In this document: positions 56,760 to 64,000 of the stretch, piece by piece
Numbering within the stretch: the stretch's first letter is position 1
Layout: every line of letters starts with the position of its first letter
Notes under the pieces: generated by a model
The model's database searches: none
Told to the model about the DNA's origin: nothing
What the model saw: the letters and a program-made list of their open reading frames with translations, nothing else
Position numbers and translations under genes: made by a program
Assembly (NCBI RefSeq): GCF_000297025.1
Contig: NZ_CAKD01000020.1
Span: 1-64,000 of the forward strand
Origin: Lactobacillus pasteurii DSM 23907 = CRBIP 24.76
GTDB taxonomy: Bacteria > Bacillota > Bacilli > Lactobacillales > Lactobacillaceae
Direction of reading: 5' to 3'
DNA length: 64,000 nucleotides

Positions 56760-57785
56760 GTGGATAACAGTTGGAAGATTCGCGAAATCACCATTCCTAA
56801 TCGAGTTGTTGTCGCTCCAATGGCTGGGGTTTCGAATTCAGCCTTTAGAGTTGTCTGCAAAGAATTTGGTGCTGGTTTGGTAGTTTGCGAAATGATCTCT
56901 GATCATGGAATTATTTATCAGAATAAAAAAACCTTGGAAATGTTGAAAGTTGATCCTAGTGAACACCCAATGAGCATTCAAATTTTTGGTGGGACAGAGG
57001 AAACTTTGCTTCAAGCTGCTCAGTATATCGATCAACATACCCAAGCAGATATTATTGATATCAACATGGGATGCCCAGTTCCTAAAGTAACCAAGACTGA
57101 TTCTGGTTCAAAATGGCTACTTGATGCCAACAAGATTTATCAAATGGTGCACACAGTTGTGCAAAACGTATCTAAGCCAGTTTCAGTTAAGATGCGTTTA
57201 GGCTGGGATACCAAGCATATTTTTGCTGTGGAAAATGCCTTGGCTGCTCAAGAAGCAGGAGCATCAATGCTAGCAATGCACGGCCGAACAAGAAAGCAAA
57301 TGTACCAAGGCCAAGCTGACTGGGAAACTTTGCATGATGTAGCTAATGCCTTGGATATTCCTTTTGTAGCTAATGGCGATATTACAACGCCAGAATTAGC
57401 CAAAAAGGCCCTAGACGAGATTGGCGCAACTGCGGTAATGGTTGGCCGCGCTGCTTTAGGTAATCCTTGGATGCTTAAGGACATGGTGCATTATCTTGAA
57501 ACAGGCGAAAAGTTGCCAGAACAAACAATTCGTGAAAAAATTGAAACAGCTAAGCATCAGCTTGATGGCCTAGTTGAACTTAAGGGCGAAAGAATTGCTG
57601 TACCTGAATTTAGACAACAAGCTGCTTATTATTTAAAGGGAGTTCCCCGTTCTGCGCGTACTCGTGCTAAAATAAATGAGGTTTGGACGCGACAAGAAGT
57701 TTTCGATTTGTTGGATAATTTTGCTGACGAATATGAAAAGCATCAAAAAGAGCGTGAGGCTATGAAGGCAGCCTTAAACAAGTAA
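56760..57785 (+). CDS. dusB: tRNA-dihydrouridine synthase
   Basis: Flavin enzyme reducing uridine in tRNA D-loops. FMN barrel with VVVAPMAGVSNSAFR, catalytic Cys in NMGCPVPKV (about residue 103), and HGRTRKQMYQG. GTG 56760 sits 7 bases after AAAGGA; TTG 56757 is also possible. 341 residues. Followed by lysS in the standard order. Confidence 0.92.
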   Translation: MDNSWKIREITIPNRVVVAPMAGVSNSAFRVVCKEFGAGLVVCEMISDHGIIYQNKKTLEMLKVDPSEHPMSIQIFGGTEETLLQAAQYIDQHTQADIIDINMGCPVPKVTKTDSGSKWLLDANKIYQMVHTVVQNVSKPVSVKMRLGWDTKHIFAVENALAAQEAGASMLAMHGRTRKQMYQGQADWETLHDVANALDIPFVANGDITTPELAKKALDEIGATAVMVGRAALGNPWMLKDMVHYLETGEKLPEQTIREKIETAKHQLDGLVELKGERIAVPEFRQQAAYYLKGVPRSARTRAKINEVWTRQEVFDLLDNFADEYEKHQKEREAMKAALNK

Positions 57786-59303
<1,518 letters not shown>

Positions 59304-59309
59304 TTTTGA

Positions 59310-59339
59310 AAATCCCTTGCTTTGGCAGGGGATTTTTTG
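59310..59339 (+). terminator. Terminator after lysS
   Basis: Stem AATCCCTTGC / GCAGGGGATT followed by TTTTTG. Confidence 0.85.
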
Positions 59340-59351
59340 TAGGTAAGAAAA

Positions 59352-59819
59352 ATGGAATTAGTGACTCTGACTGTTATTGGACTTAACTTCATAATTAGCG
59401 TGATTTTTGACTATAGCTGCTTTTATACGATTTCAAGAGTGCATTTTAAGAGTAAGGATCTATGGCTGCTGGTATATTTTATTTTTGGTTTAGAAACTGA
59501 GCAGATAAACAAGTGATTTTAGGGGCTGTTTTGCTAATTGCTAGCATTGAATGAACTGATCAATTTGTTAATTAGTATCTTGCAAATAGGGCAGGCATAT
59601 TCGACAAGCGGGATATTAATCTCTGAAATAAGCAATATGGTTTTGCTAGCAATAGTCATGACAGTGATTTATTGGAAAAAAGATACTATCTTTAGACTAT
59701 TGTCAGATAAGGTAGATAAGAGTGCATTTTTTATTGTTGCTTATTTTTATCTTTCGATTGAACTTTTTTCGTTAAGAAATGGTAATGATAAATGTAAAAT
59801 GATTGAAATGTTTTTGTAA
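59352..59819 (+). pseudogene. Frameshifted remnant of a bacteriocin-type sensor histidine kinase (membrane domain only)
   Basis: ATG 59352 opens 54 codons (MELVTLTVIGLNFIISVI, then KSKDLWLLVYFIFGLETE) and stops. A second frame continues KQVILGAVLLIASIE and stops; a third resumes LALNELINLLISILQIG and runs to 59819, with further helices (NMVLLAIVMTVIYWKKD, SAFFIVAYFYLSIELFSL). Together these read like the multi-helix N-terminal half of an AgrC/HPK10-type peptide-sensing kinase with two frameshifts; the catalytic half is gone. It sits before a secreted-peptide gene and an immunity-like gene. The family call rests on helix pattern and context. Confidence 0.5.
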
Positions 59820-59902
59820 TAAGAACTATAATACTTGCAGTAAGTTGAAAAAGCGGGGGGAGTGAGCTGTATAAGTTTTAGGCTCGAAAAAATATCTATA
59901 AA

Positions 59903-59923
59903 GATGAATTTATTATATTCATC
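59903..59923. promoter_or_regulatory. Inverted repeat upstream of the secreted-peptide gene
   Basis: Perfect 7-base arms GATGAAT / ATTCATC separated by TTATTAT, about 135 bases before the start at 60058. Possible operator. Confidence 0.35.
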
Positions 59924-60057
59924 AAGAGATTTTCAATGGATTATAGACTTATAATTTCAATTGAGTGAAGATGATTATCTTTCTTGATAAAATATTTGAT
60001 CGAGATTATCAATGTTGGTATAAAATAATGAAAGATAAAAAGAAAAAGGTGTGGATT

Positions 60058-60678
60058 ATGATAAGCGGTAAAATGTTGAATAAAATTGTAGTGGCATCTG
60101 TAAGCACTGCCTTATTTATGGATATGAGTATTCTTCCGGTGCAAGCAGCGGTTAGCCAAGAAGCTATTGATCAAACAAAAATCTCAAGTACTTTGGCTAA
60201 TAGATTGGATAGCTATGTAAAAATCGAAGAAGGTAAGTTTGTATTAGATATCCCATCGAATAGCGGTTTAGATCAGACTCAAATAGATCAAGCAAAAGAT
60301 ATCATTGAAAAAGCTAATTCTAAACTACAGGAAGAAAATGTTGAAGTTGAATCTGAATCCTTAGACGATTCAAATCAGGATTTAGATAATCAAGATCAAG
60401 CTCATTCTGTTTTTGGAAATATATTTATGGCAAGATCCAAGAAAAAACATCATAAATCAAGTTCGAGTTCGATGCCAAAATATATTATTCCGGAAGCTAA
60501 TGGATATGGTTATAGAAGTAAAAATGGCAAGTGGCATTATGTTGTAACCAAGAGTCCATTTGAAGCAGCTTTTGGTGTTGCGCTTCATGGCTGGGAATCA
60601 GCCTTGGGCGGAGGATGGATCTCGGGACAAGAAAATGCACCAGCGTATAAAAACTTTATTAATGGAAAATATAGGTAA
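60058..60678 (+). CDS. Secreted peptide-like protein of unknown family (bacteriocin-like context)
   Basis: 206 residues. ATG 60058 has AAGGTG at 6 bases; the longer frame from 59965 has none. Signal peptide about 1-31 ending SILPVQAAV. Then an acidic, Asp/Glu/Gln-rich stretch (about 60-115), a basic KKKHHKSSSSS linker (about 130-140), and a C-terminal Gly/aromatic block (GYGYRSKNGKWHYVV ... ALHGWESALGGGWISGQ). The order acidic-then-basic/Gly-rich hints at a propeptide and a mature C-terminal peptide, but no cleavage site is certain. No family was recognised. Confidence 0.5.
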   Translation: MISGKMLNKIVVASVSTALFMDMSILPVQAAVSQEAIDQTKISSTLANRLDSYVKIEEGKFVLDIPSNSGLDQTQIDQAKDIIEKANSKLQEENVEVESESLDDSNQDLDNQDQAHSVFGNIFMARSKKKHHKSSSSSMPKYIIPEANGYGYRSKNGKWHYVVTKSPFEAAFGVALHGWESALGGGWISGQENAPAYKNFINGKYR

Positions 60679-60720
60679 TATTCAAATAAGTTTTAATACC
60701 TAATTATGGAGGTTAACGAA

Positions 60721-61047
60721 ATGTTTTTTGAACATAAAAAAGAAAATCAAGATGACGATGGTAGAACTCTTTTACTTTCGCAACTAATCGATGCAATTTA
60801 TGAAGATATGCCAGATGATGAAAGACAAGTTGTGCTAGATGCAAAGAGAGACCTTGAATCAGGTGCATATCTTGGAAAGGTTATGCGTGATATTCGAATA
60901 GGACTTGAACCATATGCAATTAAAGGTCAATTATCACCTACAACTAAGTTGATTTTTAACAATATTACTAAGGCAGCCAACCAATCCTCAACCACTGGTT
61001 CAGGTATTGGAATGGTCTTTGGCACAATGCTTGGCGGGGGTCATTAA
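60721..61047 (+). CDS. Putative bacteriocin immunity-like protein
   Basis: 108 residues. ATG 60721 has GGAGG about 9 bases upstream. Soluble and helical: LLLSQLIDAIYEDMPDDERQ, a central helix with LESGAYLGKVMRDIRIGLE, then QLSPTTKLIFNNITKAAN and a Gly-rich tail. Helix order and the LSPTTK-like turn resemble class IIa bacteriocin immunity proteins (four-helix bundle), though this is a visual match. It follows the secreted-peptide gene by 42 bases. Confidence 0.5.
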   Translation: MFFEHKKENQDDDGRTLLLSQLIDAIYEDMPDDERQVVLDAKRDLESGAYLGKVMRDIRIGLEPYAIKGQLSPTTKLIFNNITKAANQSSTTGSGIGMVFGTMLGGGH

Positions 61048-61075
61048 TTAAATTGAAAAAAATCACAAAAAATGT

Positions 61076-61103
61076 TTGCAATCTCAAAAATGTTTGCTAT
61101 AAT
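61076..61103 (+). promoter_or_regulatory. Promoter of tRNA-Gly copy 1
   Basis: TTGCAA at 61076-61081, 16-base spacer, TATAAT at 61098-61103; the tRNA begins 13 bases on. Confidence 0.75.
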
Positions 61104-61115
61104 ATTTTTTGTATT

Positions 61116-61187
61116 GCGGAAGTAGTTCAGTGGTAGAACACAACCTTGCCATGGTTGGGGTCGCGGGTTCGAATCCCGTCTTCCGCT
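61116..61187 (+). tRNA. tRNA-Gly (anticodon GCC), copy 1
   Basis: Acceptor GCGGAAG / CTTCCGC, anticodon loop TTGCCAT in stem CAACC/GGTTG, T stem CGGGTTCGAATCCCG paired perfectly, discriminator T, no encoded CCA. Identical to the copy at 61265. Confidence 0.95.
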
Positions 61188-61224
61188 TAGGATTTGTTTT
61201 CAATCCTAAGCTTTAAAAAAGGGC

Positions 61225-61252
61225 TTGCAATCTATAAGTTGTTTGCTATAAT
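61225..61252 (+). promoter_or_regulatory. Promoter of tRNA-Gly copy 2
   Basis: TTGCAA at 61225-61230, 16-base spacer ending GTTTGC, TATAAT at 61247-61252; near-duplicate of the first tRNA promoter. Confidence 0.75.
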
Positions 61253-61264
61253 AATATCTGTATC

Positions 61265-61336
61265 GCGGAAGTAGTTCAGTGGTAGAACACAACCTTGCCA
61301 TGGTTGGGGTCGCGGGTTCGAATCCCGTCTTCCGCT
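61265..61336 (+). tRNA. tRNA-Gly (anticodon GCC), copy 2
   Basis: All 72 bases match copy 1. The promoter is duplicated too, so the unit arose by tandem duplication of about 149 bases. Confidence 0.95.
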
Positions 61337-61345
61337 TAAGAAAGA

Positions 61346-61373
61346 AAAAACTCGCCTGATGGTGAGTTTTTTT
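61346..61373 (+). terminator. Terminator between tRNA-Gly copy 2 and tRNA-Pro
   Basis: Stem ACTCGCC / GGTGAGT (one G-T) with loop TGAT and a TTTTTT tail. It would separate the glycine and proline tRNA genes, yet no promoter is obvious for tRNA-Pro in the 5 bases left, so read-through is probable. Confidence 0.7.
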
Positions 61374-61378
61374 GTTAT

Positions 61379-61452
61379 CGGGAAATGGCTCAGCTTGGTA
61401 GAGCGCTGCGTTCGGGACGCAGAGGCCACGGGTTCAAATCCCGTTTTCCCGA
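61379..61452 (+). tRNA. tRNA-Pro (anticodon CGG)
   Basis: Acceptor CGGGAAA / TTTCCCG, D arm GCTCAGCTTGGTAGAGC, anticodon stem CTGCG/CGCAG with loop TTCGGGA (anticodon CGG), T arm ACGGGTTCAAATCCCGT, discriminator A, no CCA encoded. 74 bases. Confidence 0.94.
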
Positions 61453-61565
61453 CTGCTAGTCTGCGATGGCAAATGCTGTCGTGGACTTTTTCTTTGGTTG
61501 TAATTAATAGCCAAGTAGCCGATGGTTTGTTATAATTGATCAAACTTGAAGAAAGGATCAGGCAA

Positions 61566-62021
61566 ATGACAGCAATGAACGAAGAAGATTATAAGTTGTT
61601 GGTTAAGCAGGTTGAGAGTTTATTAGATGGAGAAAGCGATTGGATTGCTAATACCGCTAATGTTTCAGCCTTGCTTTTTGATCAATTGAGCAATGTCAAT
61701 TTTGCTGGCTTTTACCGTTTTGAAAATGGTGAATTGATTTTAGGACCCTTCCAAGGCAAGCCAGCCTGTGTGCACATTGCTTTAGGAAAAGGTGTCTGTG
61801 GAACGGCAGCTCAAAATGAAGCAACAGTCATTGTACCTAACGTACATGAATTTGCTGGTCATATTGCCTGCGATAGTGCTTCTAATTCAGAGATTGTTGT
61901 CCCAGTTTTTAAAGATGATAAATTATGGGGAGTTTTAGATATTGATTCTCCTAAGCTTGAAAATTTTGCTCAAGTAGACAAAAAATATTTAGAACAAATT
62001 AGTAAGTTATTGTTTGCATAA
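61566..62021 (+). CDS. msrC: Free methionine-(R)-sulfoxide reductase (GAF domain)
   Basis: Reduces free Met-R-sulfoxide. GAF domain with the three conserved Cys in GKPACVHIALGKGVCGTAA and HIACDSASNSEIVVPV. ATG 61566 gives 151 residues with GAAAGGA upstream; the longer frame starts at 61536. clpC follows after 40 bases. Confidence 0.88.
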   Translation: MTAMNEEDYKLLVKQVESLLDGESDWIANTANVSALLFDQLSNVNFAGFYRFENGELILGPFQGKPACVHIALGKGVCGTAAQNEATVIVPNVHEFAGHIACDSASNSEIVVPVFKDDKLWGVLDIDSPKLENFAQVDKKYLEQISKLLFA

Positions 62022-62060
62022 ATTAGATATATTAGTTAAAGGTCATAAGGTGGGATTTGT

Positions 62061-64000
62061 TTGGATATTTCATACAGTAATAGTGCAAATCAAGTATTAG
62101 AGATTGCTCGTCAGCAAGCACAATATTTTCAACATCGAATGATTGGAACAGAGCACGTGCTCTTGGCGATGATCATTGAGTCAGATGGGGATGCTGGCAA
62201 GGCGCTTCGTTCATGGGGACTTACTCCTTCTGCGGTAAGCGACGAGATTGAGCGTTATACTGGCTACGGTTCAGCTGCTAAGGCCAATTACATCGAAATG
62301 TCTCCTAGATTAGCGATGGTGCTAGATTTTGCTAGAAGAAGTGCCAATGAATCTTCCAGCGATGAGATTACGACCAGTCATATCTTGCTGGGCTTGATTG
62401 CTAATGAGCAGATTTTGTCAGCTAAGATTTTGCTTAACTTTAATGTTGACCTAGATCAATTGAGATCAGACTTAGAGGAAAACATCAACTTTTTCCAAGC
62501 TGGCCAAGAAGATAATGCTCCGCAAAGATCTAGATATGGTCAAGCTGGTGGTCCTACTAGAAACACGGGCAAGCGTTCTACAACGCCAACTTTGGACCGG
62601 GTAGCGATTGACTTGAATCAACGGGTAAAAAATGGCGAAGTTGATCCAGTGATTGGTCGCGATAAGGAAATTAAGCGTGTAATTCAAATTTTGTCTCGCC
62701 GCACAAAGAATAATCCAATGCTTATTGGTGAGCCAGGTGTTGGTAAGACTGCGGTAGCAGAAGCAATTGCAACTGAAATCGTCAACAAGAGAGTACCGGC
62801 AGATTTGCGTAATAAACGAGTAATGACCCTGAACATCGCTAACATGGTAGCTGGAACCAAGTTCAGAGGCGAGTTTGAAGATCGCATGCGCAAGATGCTG
62901 CAAGAAATTGCTCGCGATGGCAAGGTGATTTTGTTTATCGATGAAATGCACACCTTGATCGGTGCCGGCGGGGCAGAAGGGGCAATTGATGCCTCCAATA
63001 TTTTAAAGCCCGCTCTAGCTCGAGGCGATTTACAAATGATTGGGGCTACGACTTTTGACGAATATCAAAAATATGTCGAAAAAGATCAAGCCTTGGCTAG
63101 ACGCTTCCAGCAAGTGCGCTTGAATGAACCAAGCACTAAGGATACTTTGAACATTTTAACCGGTTTGCGTCCAAAATACGAAGAATATCACCACGTAACA
63201 ATTAGCGACGAAAGTTTGCAAGCAGCGGTCAATTTATCAACGCGCTACATTGCAAGTCGCTATTTGCCAGATAAGGCAATCGACTTGATCGATGAAGCTA
63301 GTGCAGCCGTTAAAATTAAAAACAATGCCGGCAGAAGCGACCGTCTAGATCAATTCAATGATCAATTAAAGAAAATCATCGAGAAGAAGAATGCTGCAGC
63401 AGCTAGTCAAAACTTTGTCGAAGCAGCTAAGTTGCAAGAAATGCAGAACAATTTGAATTTGCAACGCAATGATTTAGCTGAAAAATTGCACCAAAAAGAT
63501 GCCGGCAAGGCAGTTGTGACTCCTGAAGATATTGCTGTGGTCGTTTCATCTTGGACTGGCGTGCCAGTAACGCAAATGAAAACTAGTGAAACCAAGCGTT
63601 TAGCTCAACTGGAAGAGATTTTGCATCAAAGAGTCATTGGCCAATCAAAAGCTGTGTCAGCTGTGGCTAAAGCAATTAGACGTAGTAGAAGTGGCATTAA
63701 AGATGAACGCCGGCCAATTGGTTCATTCTTATTCTTAGGACCAACTGGTGTTGGTAAGACTGAATTAGCTAAGGCAGTTGCTCATGCAGTCTTTGGCTCA
63801 GATGCCAACATGATCAGAATCGACATGTCAGAATACATGGATTCTATTGCCAGCAGCAAGTTAATCGGTTCAGCTCCTGGATATGTTGGCTATGAAGAAG
63901 GCGGTCAATTATCCGAACAAGTTCGTCGTCATCCTTACTCAGTTATTTTGCTTGATGAGGTTGAAAAGGCGCACCCAGATGTCTTCAATTTGCTATTGCA
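62061..64000 (+). CDS. clpC: ATP-dependent Clp protease ATP-binding subunit ClpC (incomplete at window end)
   Basis: Hsp100 unfoldase feeding ClpP. TTG 62061 with AAGGTGGG; start [19 protein letters not shown]. Two N-terminal ClpN repeats (about 1-145), first AAA module with Walker [14 protein letters not shown] (about 225), a linker with a UVR-like motif ([14 protein letters not shown], about 455-468), and the second module with [14 protein letters not shown] and [12 protein letters not shown] before the sequence runs out (646 codons seen). The UVR-type linker fits ClpC rather than ClpB. No ctsR gene precedes it. Confidence 0.95.
   Translation, partial: MDISYSNSANQVLEIARQQAQYFQHRMIGTEHVLLAMIIESDGDAGKALRSWGLTPSAVSDEIERYTGYGSAAKANYIEMSPRLAMVLDFARRSANESSSDEITTSHILLGLIANEQILSAKILLNFNVDLDQLRSDLEENINFFQAGQEDNAPQRSRYGQAGGPTRNTGKRSTTPTLDRVAIDLNQRVKNGEVDPVIGRDKEIKRVIQILSRRTKNNPMLIGEPGVGKTAVAEAIATEIVNKRVPADLRNKRVMTLNIANMVAGTKFRGEFEDRMRKMLQEIARDGKVILFIDEMHTLIGAGGAEGAIDASNILKPALARGDLQMIGATTFDEYQKYVEKDQALARRFQQVRLNEPSTKDTLNILTGLRPKYEEYHHVTISDESLQAAVNLSTRYIASRYLPDKAIDLIDEASAAVKIKNNAGRSDRLDQFNDQLKKIIEKKNAAAASQNFVEAAKLQEMQNNLNLQRNDLAEKLHQKDAGKAVVTPEDIAVVVSSWTGVPVTQMKTSETKRLAQLEEILHQRVIGQSKAVSAVAKAIRRSRSGIKDERRPIGSFLFLGPTGVGKTELAKAVAHAVFGSDANMIRIDMSEYMDSIASSKLIGSAPGYVGYEEGGQLSEQVRRHPYSVILLDEVEKAHPDVFNLLL

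Noticed and set aside
62022-62060. CtsR-type heptad repeat upstream of clpC (AGTTAAAGGTCATAA)
   Set aside because: The two half-sites are degenerate and lack the usual 3-base spacing, so CtsR control is not supported.
62472-62951. 159-codon minus-strand frame inside clpC
   Set aside because: Overlaps the first AAA module of clpC; no ribosome binding site and low-complexity composition.

Overview
The window looks like chromosome of a Lactobacillus sensu stricto (acidophilus/crispatus/johnsonii lineage). The basis is Gram-positive gene order (metG-tatD-rnmV-ksgA-veg-purR-glmU; pth-mfd-rqcP-divIC-S1-tilS-ftsH-hslO-dus-lysS), three secreted proteins resembling SLAP (S-layer/wall-binding) proteins, a PepD-type C69 dipeptidase, AGGAGG-type ribosome binding sites with several GTG/TTG starts, and moderately low G+C. 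No species can be named from sequence alone.

Layout. 1-750: end of an Rpn-type nuclease gene, a decayed paralogue and a tRNA-Gly. 790-6690: SRAP protein, trpS, comEB, a TPM-domain protein and an M-box-controlled mgtA. 6635-10351: a strikingly A+T-rich segment bounded by a 55-bp direct repeat that is itself a terminator. It holds two half-size ABC exporters, a fragment resembling the start of a class III lanthipeptide synthetase, and a leader-like mini-ORF. 10432-21555: metG to mupG, including the three SLAP-type genes. 21608-33596: nucleotide and wall metabolism (prs, pyrG with a GGGC-start attenuator, an Asp-type murA, pepD, guanine-riboswitch xpt-pbuX, guaA). 33600-39540: an accessory zone with short repeats, a broken membrane gene, an amino acid permease, an AAA/DUF4143 ATPase between 100-bp direct repeats, a secreted protein with two small membrane proteins, and an Rgg/SHP-like quorum-sensing pair. 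39699-46984: dexB, rpmE2, murF, cshA, acpS, alr and a CBS-domain protein. 47194-59303: the pth to lysS block. 59352-61047: a second bacteriocin-like zone with a frameshifted sensor-kinase remnant, a secreted peptide gene and an immunity-like gene. 61116-64000: two identical tRNA-Gly, tRNA-Pro, msrC and the start of clpC.

How the parts fit. Housekeeping genes form compact operons with short overlaps. Purine and pyrimidine supply is covered by prs, purR, xpt/pbuX, guaA and pyrG, with RNA-level control visible at xpt and pyrG. Wall synthesis is represented by glmU, murA, murF, alr and mupG, with SLAP-type proteins as likely wall-bound products. The unusual material is concentrated in three accessory zones. 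All three look linked to secreted peptides or proteins, and two are bounded by direct repeats that include intrinsic terminators, which suggests cassette gain or loss at terminators.

Best candidate for an undescribed system: the repeat-bounded 6.6-10.35 kb cassette, perhaps the residue of a class III lanthipeptide locus. Second: the Rgg/SHP-linked secreted-protein operon at 37.2-39.5 kb. All family assignments were made by eye from motifs, without database searches.
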